DNA of 64,000 bases from an uncultured Aquimarina sp. GTDB taxonomy: Bacteria; Bacteroidota; Bacteroidia; Flavobacteriales; Flavobacteriaceae. Positions 34,689 to 45,200 of this stretch are shown one piece after another; the first letter of the stretch is position 1, and each line of letters opens with the position of its first letter. The notes beneath the pieces were generated by a model that saw nothing but the letters and a program-made list of their open reading frames with translations, did no database searches and was not told the origin of the DNA. Made by a program: the position numbers and the translations under genes. The stretch spans positions 62,001-126,000 of the forward strand of contig CANMCO010000010.1 in assembly GCA_947496355.1 (NCBI GenBank), written 5' to 3'.

Positions 34689-35759
34689 CTATTTGGTATT
34701 TAGTTTTTTAATCAAGTCTATTTCATCTTTACGATAAGGAGTTCCGTCCTTTCGAAAAATGTCATGAAACCATTCTACCGGCTCCTCCCCACTTTTTATA
34801 GGAGTATCCCATTGGTAGATAGTATTCGATTTTCCTGCTACCAATCCCCAATTAATTGCACCTATACTTTCTTTCTTTAATATGGGTAAAATATTTGAAA
34901 ATCTACTATTTCGGGTTCTGGCCATATATTCGGTACAAATCATAGGCCTTCCATGCGATTTTAATAGATTGATCACTAATTGGTGTTCTTTTGGATCACT
35001 ATAGTTGTGATAAGAGAGTATATCTGAATTAAGGGCCTGAAAAGCATTCAATTCCTGAAAATCCCAGGCCCATAATCCAACGGTTAAAGGTTGGCTAGGA
35101 TTGATCTCACGTGCCCATTGAAACACGTTTTTTAAAAGATCCATAGATGTCGCGAGTTTTCCGCTATTCCCTGGTTCATTATACAAATCCCACATGAGCA
35201 CTCGCTTATCGTTGGCAAATCTCTTGATAATGTCTTTTACATATACTTCTAATCTGGGAAAGTTCTTAGATTCCTTTGATGCAGGATCCCCGGGGTCCTG
35301 CATCCAGCCCGAATTATGGATTCCCGGTTTAGGCTCAGGTTGTTTCCCTATTTTTGGAGTTTTGTTCCAAACATCATCAAAAAATACCAAAATGGTTTTA
35401 ATACCGTGGGTATTTGCCATAGCCAGATAGTGTTCTACACGATTTTTAAAACCTTCGGGGTCTGCTCTATATGCCAGACTATGTAGATACACTCGCATGG
35501 TATTAAAACCTATGTTGGCAGCATACCCAAGTTCTCTATCAATGGTAGTAGGATCGAAGGTACTTTCTTGCCACATCTCTAATTGATTTATGGCAGTACT
35601 GGGGATAAAATTCGCGCCTGTAATCCATTGATGCTGGGCATACCAAGTTTTGGTCCTCTCTATAGACCATTTATTTTTTTGGAGTAGATTATTCTCTTGG
35701 GCAGTGACTGGGCTTAATAGTAAGCATAGCAGCCCTACGGTAAACAATATTATTCTCAT
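34689..35759 (-). CDS. Exported clan GH-A glycoside hydrolase (GH5-like)
   Basis: 356 residues with signal peptide (cleavage after VTAQ). The TIM-barrel sequence carries the two glutamates of clan GH-A: VLMWDLYNEPGN (acid/base after Asn) at the end of strand 4 and MICTEYMAR (nucleophile) at strand 7. The NIGFNTMRVYLHSLAY segment after strand 1 is typical of GH5-like enzymes. Such proteins in arabinan/xylan loci are often annotated as 1,4-beta-xylanase or cellulase-like; the true substrate is not determined. It lies in the same orientation as the SusCD genes. Confidence 0.85.
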   Translation of the reverse strand: MRIILFTVGLLCLLLSPVTAQENNLLQKNKWSIERTKTWYAQHQWITGANFIPSTAINQLEMWQESTFDPTTIDRELGYAANIGFNTMRVYLHSLAYRADPEGFKNRVEHYLAMANTHGIKTILVFFDDVWNKTPKIGKQPEPKPGIHNSGWMQDPGDPASKESKNFPRLEVYVKDIIKRFANDKRVLMWDLYNEPGNSGKLATSMDLLKNVFQWAREINPSQPLTVGLWAWDFQELNAFQALNSDILSYHNYSDPKEHQLVINLLKSHGRPMICTEYMARTRNSRFSNILPILKKESIGAINWGLVAGKSNTIYQWDTPIKSGEEPVEWFHDIFRKDGTPYRKDEIDLIKKLNTK

Positions 35760-35821
35760 ACGTATTGGAATGATTTTATTTGATATCTTGTTTTCTTATA
35801 TGTTTTTTCTTTTTAGGGATA

Positions 35822-35857
35822 AAAACTACCGGATTCTATTGAAAACCCGGTAGTTTT
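35822..35857 (-). terminator. Terminator between GH43 lipoprotein and GH-A genes
   Basis: The perfect 11-bp stem AAAACTACCGG/CCGGTAGTTTT (14-base loop) lies between the GH43 lipoprotein stop and the GH-A start on the minus strand. It probably divides the locus into two transcripts, or reduces expression of the distal enzymes. Confidence 0.7.
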
Positions 35858-36002
35858 GGCTGGGGCAATTCAACTAAGTCAAACAATAAGTAATTTCTGG
35901 TATTGTCTTTACTACTTGATTTCATTTATTCTTTAAATCCAGTATGGATATTATTTATACTATATTTTTATTCCGCTAAGGCGCTACTTCTGCTTTTACA
36001 CA

Positions 36003-37112
36003 TTATTCCTCGCCTGCGGGTTTTTCTAACTTTTTGTCCAAAGGTTCTGGGATTCCCAAAACAGGAAATCCTGTCTCATTCCATTCTATTTTTTGCATTC
36101 GTATAGACCTTTTGTCGCCACATCCATCACCAGCATTGGCATTAGCATGATAAAGTATCCAATCTTCTTCTCCGTTTACCGAGGTAAAAAAGGAGTTATG
36201 CCCCGGACCGAAAGCCTTTCCAGAGGTATTAGAAACAAATAATGGATTTTGTTCGCTTCTTTGCCAGGCATCTGGATTGAGGATATCGCCTGTCGTTTCC
36301 ATCCATATGGTTCCTATACTGTAACCATCTTTCCAACATCCTCCGGCTGAATAAAATATAAAAATCTTATCATCTTTCATTAAAAACTGGGGAGCTTCAG
36401 TTACCAAGGGAGATGTATTATTAGTCTCCCAAGCCTCTTCAGGTTTCAAAATACAAATGCGTTCAGCACCTGATTTCAATGGGTTTTCTAAAGTGCTTAT
36501 ATAGATGTTTTGTCTAATGTTTTGATCTCCTTCCCATCCTGACCAAGCAAAATAATACTGGTCAGCAACTTTAAAAGGGGTTCCGTCAATAGCCCATTTG
36601 TCTTCAGGAAGTTTTAATTCACCCATATCTTCCCAGCTATTCGTAAAAGGATCTGCGGCTGTATTCTGTAATACCCACATTCTATGATTTTCATTATTAC
36701 CATCGCTGGCAGCATAGTATACGTACCAAACGTTATCAATCTTATGTAATTCTGGAGCCCATATTTCTGCGGAATTAAACCCGGAAGCCGGCGGAACCCA
36801 AATTACTTTTGAGGTAGCATTGCTAAGCTCTGACATCTTTTTAGTACGAAGCAAGGTGATATTTCTACCCGTTGTAAATGTTACAAAATACTCATCACCA
36901 TCTTGTATCACCCATGGATCAGGTCCTGTGGTACGAATAGGGTTTTGGAACGTCGTATCAGTCTGCACGGGCGGATCGGGATCGGGATTAGGGTTAGGCC
37001 CACCTTCATCAGAATCTCCCGAGCTGCATGAAATACATGAGCTCATAACCATTGCTACCAATACAATACATAGATATATTTTACTTTCCATTCTTTGATA
37101 CATTTTCATCAT
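36003..37112 (-). CDS. GH43 family glycosidase, surface lipoprotein
   Basis: 369 residues from the first ATG; a start at 37091 (MESKIYLC) gives a tidier lipoprotein signal ending MSSCISC. A short Pro/Asp/Asn linker (NPNPDPDPP) follows, then a GH43 propeller: catalytic base in TTGPDPWVIQDGD, SAEIWAPELHKI, the pKa-modulating Asp in WAIDGTPF, general acid Glu in LVTEAPQFL, and AFGPGHNSFF. Activity is most likely exo-alpha-L-arabinofuranosidase or beta-xylosidase. It follows susD by 108 bases and belongs to the SusCD operon. Confidence 0.93.
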   Translation of the reverse strand: MMKMYQRMESKIYLCIVLVAMVMSSCISCSSGDSDEGGPNPNPDPDPPVQTDTTFQNPIRTTGPDPWVIQDGDEYFVTFTTGRNITLLRTKKMSELSNATSKVIWVPPASGFNSAEIWAPELHKIDNVWYVYYAASDGNNENHRMWVLQNTAADPFTNSWEDMGELKLPEDKWAIDGTPFKVADQYYFAWSGWEGDQNIRQNIYISTLENPLKSGAERICILKPEEAWETNNTSPLVTEAPQFLMKDDKIFIFYSAGGCWKDGYSIGTIWMETTGDILNPDAWQRSEQNPLFVSNTSGKAFGPGHNSFFTSVNGEEDWILYHANANAGDGCGDKRSIRMQKIEWNETGFPVLGIPEPLDKKLEKPAGEE

Positions 37113-37220
37113 TCATTTCGTTAATCAAACTTCTTTCAATTCTTTTTTAATTACTAAATACCTCGTTCCGGTTGATTTTCTCCTATCGTATGCCATAAGC
37201 ATAGAAGATTTGTGATTTTC

Positions 37221-38747
37221 TTACCAACGTGGGTTTTGATTCATATTTGGATTAATATCCAGATCTTGCTGAGGAATGGGTAACAATTCGTGTTTACCAA
37301 TCTCAAAATTAGTAAAACCAGCATCTCTATCACTCAAAGAAGACCCCAGGTCTCCCCATCTTTTTAAATCGTTGAATCGATGACCTTCTCCTGTCAACTC
37401 AAGGAGTCGTTCATGTTTTATTTGTTCTAAAAATTCGGTTTGTGTTAATCCTGGTTTTACACCAGATAATGGTGCTAACCCTACTCTGGTTCTTACCCGG
37501 TCTATGTATTGATAAGCTGCAATGGTATTGTTTGTAGCATTTAAACATTCTGCATACATCAAAAGCACATCGGAATATCGAATAAATCGATAATTATTCT
37601 CTGAGCGAAACCCTTCTTCATTCTTAATATGATCATTCAAAAACTTTCTAAAAAACACTCTGTCGTTGGGTCCGTAGCGTTCTTCAAAAGAGAGTCCATA
37701 AACCTGTGTAAACATAGGACCAGCCGGATTGGTGAAATCATATAAAAATGTGGCGGCCAATCTAGGATCCCGCTCATCAGTAATAGTTCTTTCAATTTCA
37801 AACTCACCGGTTACCCATCGCAACGCCTCTCCATCTGTAAAACCAACACCTGGTGGTCCATAAAACTGAGCAATGGAGGTACCAAAATTATGATTAGGAG
37901 TATCTGTATCCTGATCTGTAAATTCTAATGGATTATTGGCATACCCCCACTCAATAACAGATTCTACATTATTTTCTGAGGTAACTTTAAAATTATCTGA
38001 ATAATCAGGAACCAAGTCATAGAGACCCGCTCCTTCTCCTATTACCAGAAAATCTAATACATCTTTTGCTGATGCATACTCTTTGATTTGCATATAAGCT
38101 TTTGCCAGTAATGCTGAAGCCCCTCCTTTGGTGATTCTTCCCAATTCGATAGGATCATCATAGGTAATAGGAAGTCTAACTGCTGCATTTTGTAAATCGT
38201 CGATTACCTGTGCCCAAACTTCAGCTTCACTTGATGTTGCAGGAAAATCGGTAGGTTTGGAAGTCGCCAATTGCAGAGGAACATTTCCCCAAAGACTGGC
38301 AAGGTGGTAATAATGCATTCCTCTGAAAAAATAAGCTTCTCCCAGAATTCTGTTTTTCAGGTCTTCATCCATATCAATATCCGGTACATTATCCAATACC
38401 TGATTGGTCCTAAAAATACCGATATAATTATCTCTGTATACATCTACAACAGGGCCAAAATTAGAATCAGGTTGGATAAATTTATCTAAGGCATTAGCCA
38501 GGTCACTCCAAGGGCTATTGCTAGCTCCAACATCTGATCGAAGATCATACAACATGGGTTGCCATCTCGAGAAGCCTGTTCTATGTAGCGTACTGTAACA
38601 AGCATTCACTCCTTGTACAGCATCTTTTTCGTTTTGCCAAAAACTCTCGTTGGTTACTTCATTAGGGTTAACGATATCTAACTCATCTTCGCATGAGTAG
38701 AAGTGGATTATTAAAAAACATAATAGTATATAATATATATTTTTCAT
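37221..38747 (-). CDS. susD: SusD/RagB-family outer-membrane glycan-binding lipoprotein
   Basis: 508 residues. The lipobox FYSCEDE (Cys19) leads into ELDIVNPNEVTNESFW, the usual SusD N-terminus. TPR helices carry AYFFRGMHYYHLASLWGNVPLQ, and the C-terminal family signature is RYSDVLLMYAECLN ... YIDRVRTRVGL ... ERLLELTGEGHRFNDLKRWG. It sits on the cell surface as the lid of the SusC transporter and selects oligosaccharides. The gene starts 19 bases after susC, as expected for a translationally linked pair. Confidence 0.96.
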   Translation of the reverse strand: MKNIYYILLCFLIIHFYSCEDELDIVNPNEVTNESFWQNEKDAVQGVNACYSTLHRTGFSRWQPMLYDLRSDVGASNSPWSDLANALDKFIQPDSNFGPVVDVYRDNYIGIFRTNQVLDNVPDIDMDEDLKNRILGEAYFFRGMHYYHLASLWGNVPLQLATSKPTDFPATSSEAEVWAQVIDDLQNAAVRLPITYDDPIELGRITKGGASALLAKAYMQIKEYASAKDVLDFLVIGEGAGLYDLVPDYSDNFKVTSENNVESVIEWGYANNPLEFTDQDTDTPNHNFGTSIAQFYGPPGVGFTDGEALRWVTGEFEIERTITDERDPRLAATFLYDFTNPAGPMFTQVYGLSFEERYGPNDRVFFRKFLNDHIKNEEGFRSENNYRFIRYSDVLLMYAECLNATNNTIAAYQYIDRVRTRVGLAPLSGVKPGLTQTEFLEQIKHERLLELTGEGHRFNDLKRWGDLGSSLSDRDAGFTNFEIGKHELLPIPQQDLDINPNMNQNPRW

Positions 38748-38766
38748 TGTGATTACATTTTTGAGT

Positions 38767-41700
38767 TTAGAATTGTAAGTTTACTCCTAAGGATACAATA
38801 CGGCTCGCTGGCCAATTTCCGAGATCTACACCACGCTCCAGGATTTGATTGTCTCCGTTTCCCTGTATATCGGGATCCAGTCCGGAGTAATCGGAAATGG
38901 TAAACAAATTTTGACCGCTGACATATACACGAAGCGCTTGCATTCGTAATTTCTCTAGAGCATTTCTATCAAAAGTATACCCAAACTGTATATTTCTTAA
39001 TCGCACGTAAGAACCATCTTCTAACCATCGATCAGAATTGAAGCGTGCATTATCTACCAAACCTTGATCATTAATTGCAACACCAATTCTAGGATCACTA
39101 GTATTGGTGTTTTCGGGGGTCCAGGGGTTGACATCACTTCTAAAATTGGTATTTTGGTAAGAATCTAAGACCTGTCGCACACTATTGAAGATTTCATTTC
39201 CAAAAACCCCTATAAACTGCATATCAAGGTCAAAGTTTTTGTACTTTGCTCCAATCTGTAGTCCTGTCTGAAAGGTTGGCCACGGGCTAGACCCTATAAA
39301 ATCACGATCTTCATCGGTAATGGCACCATCACCGTTGGCATCTATAAATTTGATATCTCCAGGTCGCGCAAAAGGCTGAATTGGATTCCCTTCAAAGGTA
39401 TAATTGTCAATTTCTTCCTGACTCTGAAATATCCCATCGGTTCTTACCAAAAACCACTGTCCCAAAGACTCGCCTACCTTAGATCTTGTAAGACCTGTTT
39501 GGATATAATCAATACCTTCTCCCTGATTTCCAACTTCTTCTACTCGGTTTTCGATAGTAGTAAGGTTCAGACCTACATTCCATCTAAGTTTATGCTGATC
39601 ATTTTTGTATAAGGCTTCAAACTCAAACCCTGTATTTCTTATAGAACCAGCATTTACCGGTGGATCCCCTCCCAGATTACCAAGATATGAACCTACGGGC
39701 AAATTGGTCACCAACGCATCTTCAGATAAAGTATCATAATAAGCAGCGGCAAATCTTAATTTATTTTTGAATAGGGTAGCTTCTAGGCCATAATTTTGAG
39801 ATTTTCTGGTTTCCCACTGTAGATCGGGGTTGACTAAACTGGCCTGGTAAGACCCGACTTGAACCGTTCCCAGGATCGCCCTGGGATTATTATTAATAGT
39901 ACCCTGCCAGTCAAAAGATCCGATGGTCACAATTCCTAACTCACCGTAAGAGGCATTTATCTTTAGTTCATCAATCCATGGTACTTGAAAGAAGTTTTCA
40001 TTGCTGATCTTCCAAGAACCAGCGACAGAAGGGAAATATCCGGTTCTGTTCTCCTTGGCAAATCGACTATCTTTATCGATCCTGCCTGTAAGGGTAAGGT
40101 AATATCTTCTGTCATAATTATAATTTATCCTTCCCAAATATCCCATGATTCGATAATCATCGGTAATTCCTCCTTCTGAAAATGACTCTCCGGTAGCTGA
40201 GTTTATTTCGGTAAAAATACCTCCATTAGTTTCTAAAATATCACTTCTTGAAGCTACAGTAAAATCACGCTTTGTTTGTTGATCTGAAAATCCAACAACT
40301 CCATTCAGGCTATGTTTTCCAAGATCATAATCAAAATTAAGTATGTGTTCTAATAAGAAGCTTGTAAATCTGGCTCTTTCTTCTCTTATAAAGCTGGGTC
40401 TTATTGCGGCATTAAACTGTGTAACTCCAAATTTTCGTATTCCTTTTGAAAAATCGAAACTTGCCTCGATACCCGTGTTGAATTTATAGCTCAACCCGTT
40501 GAAGATATCTACTTTGACAAAACCGTTTCCAATAATTTTTGCAAAATTCACTTTTTCCCGCAATAGATCAACTACTGCCACTTGGTTCTTGGAAAAAGAA
40601 ACGGCTTCTGTAGTACCAATACCCCAACCGGTAGGGTTCGTATCAGTAATAAAAGAATTGTCCTGCACAGGAATTACAGGTAGCATAGTAGCAATATCAA
40701 AAAAGGGGTTGCCCGTATCAAAACTACCAAGGGGTTGTTTAAGGTTTGTATTGGTGAGTACAATATTCTCTCCAACGGTAATCCTCTTGGATTTTAGCTC
40801 ACTATTAATTCTGAGAGATGTTCTTCTGAAAGAACGCCCAATAAGTACTCCTTCGTTTTCAAAATGGCTGCCTGATAAAAAATATGATGAATTATCACCT
40901 CCGCCCGAGGCAGAAATATTGAGATCAGTAACATACCCCGTTTTGGTAACTTCGTCCTGCCAGTCGGTATCAATTTCAGGATTAAAAGCGACATCAACTG
41001 AGGCTGGAGGCGGCAAACCTGAATTCAAAAAACTTGTTCTTTGCAGTTCTGCATACTCAGTATTATTGGTAAGATCCCAAGTCTTGGGCAATTGCTGAAT
41101 ACCAGTATTTACAGTAACCGATAAAGAAAGTGGTCCAGGTTTTCCGGATTTTGTTGTAATAATTACCACTCCATTGGCTGCTCTAGATCCATAAATAGCG
41201 GCGGCTGAGGCATCCTTTAAAATCTGAATCGATTCAATATCGTTATTATTAATGGTAGAATTGGCATCAGCGATCATACCGTCGATAACGTACAGCGGCT
41301 CCGAATTTACAAAACTGGATACCCCTCGTATCTCTATGACAGCATTCTGTCCTGGTTGTCCACCATTCCTTACCGTTACTCCTGCTGCCAAGCCTTGTAG
41401 GGATTCTGCCAATGAGTTGCTAACATTCTGATTGGAAATTTCGGGTTGGATGATTGAAGTGGCACCTGTTAAATCGCTTCTTTTTATGGCTTGATATCCA
41501 ATAATGACCACTTCATCTAATGTACTAGTATCTTCTTGTAGTGATATGTTTAGCACATCTCGGTTTCTTACAGTAACAGACTGTGTTTCAAAACCGATAT
41601 AGCTAAATACAACTACTGCTCCCATAGAAACATCCCGTAATTCAAAATTACCATCAAAATCGGTCGTAGTCCCTTTATTTGTCCCAGAGACTACGATACT

Positions 41701-41877
41701 TACTCCTGGTATAGGTAGTGATGTTTCTTCCTCTATAACTGTTCCGGTAATTATTGATGATCCTTGACCATAAGAATGATAGGAAATCACCAATAGCACT
41801 AAGGCAGAAAGAATATTTTTACAGAGTTGTTTGTTTACCAAAGCACTCTTATTCTTTGTAATTTTATTTTCATTCAT
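38767..41877 (-). CDS. susC: SusC/RagA-family TonB-dependent transporter
   Basis: 1036 residues. A long N-terminal signal (to about residue 37) precedes a CarboxypepD_reg-like domain (about 42-118: ITGTVIEEETSLPIPGVSIVVSGTNKGTTTDFDGNF), then the SusC signature DTSTLDEVVIIGYQAIKRSDLTGA and plug domain (GLAAGVTVRNGGQPGQNAVIEIRG, YVIDGM). A 22-strand barrel ends RIVSLGVNLQF. It imports oligosaccharides using TonB-ExbBD energy. The 407-base spacer to the divergent regulator holds its promoter. Confidence 0.96.
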   Translation of the reverse strand: MNENKITKNKSALVNKQLCKNILSALVLLVISYHSYGQGSSIITGTVIEEETSLPIPGVSIVVSGTNKGTTTDFDGNFELRDVSMGAVVVFSYIGFETQSVTVRNRDVLNISLQEDTSTLDEVVIIGYQAIKRSDLTGATSIIQPEISNQNVSNSLAESLQGLAAGVTVRNGGQPGQNAVIEIRGVSSFVNSEPLYVIDGMIADANSTINNNDIESIQILKDASAAAIYGSRAANGVVIITTKSGKPGPLSLSVTVNTGIQQLPKTWDLTNNTEYAELQRTSFLNSGLPPPASVDVAFNPEIDTDWQDEVTKTGYVTDLNISASGGGDNSSYFLSGSHFENEGVLIGRSFRRTSLRINSELKSKRITVGENIVLTNTNLKQPLGSFDTGNPFFDIATMLPVIPVQDNSFITDTNPTGWGIGTTEAVSFSKNQVAVVDLLREKVNFAKIIGNGFVKVDIFNGLSYKFNTGIEASFDFSKGIRKFGVTQFNAAIRPSFIREERARFTSFLLEHILNFDYDLGKHSLNGVVGFSDQQTKRDFTVASRSDILETNGGIFTEINSATGESFSEGGITDDYRIMGYLGRINYNYDRRYYLTLTGRIDKDSRFAKENRTGYFPSVAGSWKISNENFFQVPWIDELKINASYGELGIVTIGSFDWQGTINNNPRAILGTVQVGSYQASLVNPDLQWETRKSQNYGLEATLFKNKLRFAAAYYDTLSEDALVTNLPVGSYLGNLGGDPPVNAGSIRNTGFEFEALYKNDQHKLRWNVGLNLTTIENRVEEVGNQGEGIDYIQTGLTRSKVGESLGQWFLVRTDGIFQSQEEIDNYTFEGNPIQPFARPGDIKFIDANGDGAITDEDRDFIGSSPWPTFQTGLQIGAKYKNFDLDMQFIGVFGNEIFNSVRQVLDSYQNTNFRSDVNPWTPENTNTSDPRIGVAINDQGLVDNARFNSDRWLEDGSYVRLRNIQFGYTFDRNALEKLRMQALRVYVSGQNLFTISDYSGLDPDIQGNGDNQILERGVDLGNWPASRIVSLGVNLQF

Positions 41878-42284
41878 TACTACTTATTTTTTTGTTAGGT
41901 AAAAGTTTTATAATAGATTTTTGACGCAAAGCACTTTTAAAAGAAACTTTAGAGGTGTTATTTTTGTTAGTGTTTAGGGTATGATAATTGAATCATGTCA
42001 TTGAACTTACCACTTAAATGTAATTGTCATTTTATTAAAAATATCTATTAATTTTTATAAATAATGTAATATTATAACCTTATAAATACATATTGAATAA
42101 TCTTTACGTTTACAAAGTAAGAATATTATAATATTGATATAGAGGCATTATGTGTCATCTTTTCGTACAATTCAATCAAAAACGTTAAAAATTTTCCTTT
42201 TTTCTATGTATCTGAAACAAATTGTTGAATGATGAATCATATTGTAGTATAATAATTGTTAATTTTCGTTAAAATATCAATGAC
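41878..42284. promoter_or_regulatory. Divergent regulatory spacer between susC and the hybrid regulator
   Basis: This 407-base gene-free spacer is very A+T-rich. Two related palindromes share TGAATCAT: ATGAT-AATTGA-ATCAT at 41981-41996 and ATGAT-GA-ATCAT at 42229-42240. They are candidate binding sites for the AraC-type domain of the hybrid regulator. No exact TAnnTTTG box was found in either direction. Confidence 0.35.
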
Positions 42285-45200
42285 TTGAAAAAAATAACTG
42301 TTCACATATGCATTTATCTATTTTCCTTAAGTGCTATTTTAGCACAGGAATATTATTTTAGACACTATGAGGTTGCAGATGGTATTTCGCACAATACAAT
42401 TCATTGTGCCGTACAGGATACGCATGGTTTCATGTGGTTTGGAACCAAAAATGGATTAAATAGATTTGATGGGTATACTTTCAAATTGTTTCAGAATGAT
42501 GCAACTAATCCCTACAGCCTCGGTAGTAATTTTGTTGAATGCTTAGACTATTCTGACGACAAATTATGGATTGGCACCGATAGTGGTCTTTTTGAATATG
42601 ATCTTAAAACAGAACGATTCTACCTACTTGAGATCACAAGAGATCTTCCTATTCTGGATATTGAAAATGATCAAAATGGATATCTTTGGTTTATTGGTGG
42701 AAGTACACTTTTTAAATACAATAAAAAAACAAGTGAAGTAACAAAATTTTTGCCAGAAACTTTTATTAATGCAGAGGAGATTACCGTTTCTCCTAATGGT
42801 GAAATTTGGGTAGCTTCTAGTATAGATTTATATAGGTATGATAGAAAAGATAACACTTTCGAAAATTTTGAATTACATCCTGTATTAGATAATGATCTTC
42901 CATTTAACATTACAAAAATAGCAGTCTTAGATGTTTCCACAATTCTTATTGGTACAGGCAATCATGGAGCTTTTTTGTTTGATCTACCCCATCATTTATT
43001 GAAAAAAATATTACAAACAGATAACACTCGGATATTTGTACGAGATTTCTTGAGGAAGAAAAATGATTTATGGATCGCAACCGAATCTGGAGTGTTTATC
43101 TATAATTTATATACCGGTGTTGTTAAAAATCTAACGAAAGATTATAATAACCCCTATGCGCTATCAGATAATGCTGTGTATTGCCTGGCAAAAGATAATG
43201 TTGGCGGCGTATGGATAGGAACTTATTTTGGAGGTGTCAATTATTTTCCCAAACAGCTTACCCCTTTTCAAAAGTATTTTCATAAGATAGGAGAAAATTC
43301 TATAAGTGGTAGTGCTGTTAGAGAAATTCGTCAAGATCATAGCGGTAATCTTTGGATCGGCACTGAAGATGCCGGTTTAAACAAATTTGACACAAAAACA
43401 GGAATCTTTACTAATTATACTTTAAGAGATCTCCAAAATGGATTGGTACACAATAATATTCATGGAATCTTACCTTTAAAAAATGAGGTTTGGGTGGGTA
43501 CTTTTGAAAATGGTCTGGATGTTGTTGATATGCACACCGGAAAAGTTATTAAACAGTACAAAGCAGGGCCCGAAAGCGGTTTAAAAAGCAATTTTATTGT
43601 CAGTTTATACCGATCTAAAGATAATACTATTTATGCTATAACGGCTTCCGGGATTCATAAATATCATACTGAAACTGATAAGTTTCTGGTAATAGATAGG
43701 TTTCCTCCCGACTACTTCTATACTTCATTTATGGAAGATAGTAATGGAGTCTTCTGGGCCGGAACTTATTGGGATGGACTTTATTATTATGACCCGAAAA
43801 AGAATATTTATGGTTCTTATAAGAAAAACGGAAAAAATAGAAGCACCCTTAGTAGTAATGCTATTAACGGAATTTTTGAAGACAATGAACATAGTTTGTG
43901 GATAACAACCGAAAATGGTTTGAATCTTAAAAAATCAAACGATAGTCTGTTTAAAAAATATACTGCAGAAAATGGTTTCCCAAGCAATGTATTCTATACG
44001 GTAATCCAAGAGAAAGACGATGTACTCTGGATAAGTACATCCAATGGCCTTGTAAAATTTAACACAGATACCGAAAAAGTATATGTGTACGCCAAAGAAA
44101 ATGGGACCCTAAGCAATCAATTTAATTATAATTCGGTCTATAAAGATAACAACGGGATATTATACTTCGGCACTGTTAAAGGAATGATTTCTTTTTCTCC
44201 TACTAATTTTAAAGATAATAAAAATGACGCTCCTATTGCATTAACAGGTTTTCAAATAAATAATGAAAAAGTAAGAATTGGAGGAAAAGAATCTCCGCTA
44301 GTTAAATCAATTTCATTTACTGATAAAATTGAGTTGAATCATGACCAATCGTCAATAAATATAGAATTTGCTTCATTAAATTTCACTGCTCCGGGATTAA
44401 CTGAATATTCTTATAAAATGAAAGGTCTTAATAACAACTGGGTAAATCTAGGACGCAAAAACACCGTTTTTTTCACAGAATTATCTACAGGACACTATGA
44501 ATTTTTGTTAAGGTCTAGAATTGGTAACGGAAACTGGAGCCAAGAAGAGTTAGCTCTTGAAGTTGATGTACTGCCTCCTTTTTGGGCTAGTAACATGGCA
44601 TATCTCACGTATTTTGGCTTAGTGGCCATATTGCTTTTTTTGACTTTTAGGTATTATCGTTTTCAGATTGAGATTAAGAATAATAAAAAAATTAAGCAAT
44701 TTGAAAATAGAATGGAGAAAGAAGTTTTTAAAGCCAAAATCGAATTTTTCACAAATATTTCTCATGAAATAAGAACTCCATTAACGCTAATTAAGAGTCC
44801 TCTAGAAAAAATTCTTCCAAAGGTTAATGATCACGAACTAAAGGAATATCTTTTAATAATGAAAAAAAACACTTCTCGTTTACTTAATTTGGTGAATCAA
44901 TTGCTGGATTTTAGAAAAACGGAAATAGAACAAGTTAACCTAACTTTTGTAAAAACCAATATCCCTGAGTTAATCAGAAATATGCATTCAAGATTCTACA
45001 ATGCATCTACAGAAAAAAAAATCAATTTTGATATCAATTTACCAGAAAATGATGTATACGCCTTCATCGATGTTGAAGGAATAAAAAAAATACTTAGTAA
45101 TCTTTTTACGAATGCGATGAAATATGCTGAAAAACAGATCTACCTTTCGCTAAAATTCGATCAAGAGTATTTTGAAATATGTATTAAGAATGATGGAAGT

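Noticed and set aside
40499..41098. 199-codon open frame on the plus strand
   Set aside because: Complete overlap with the susC coding sequence on the other strand; no domain, and its composition follows from the SusC codons.
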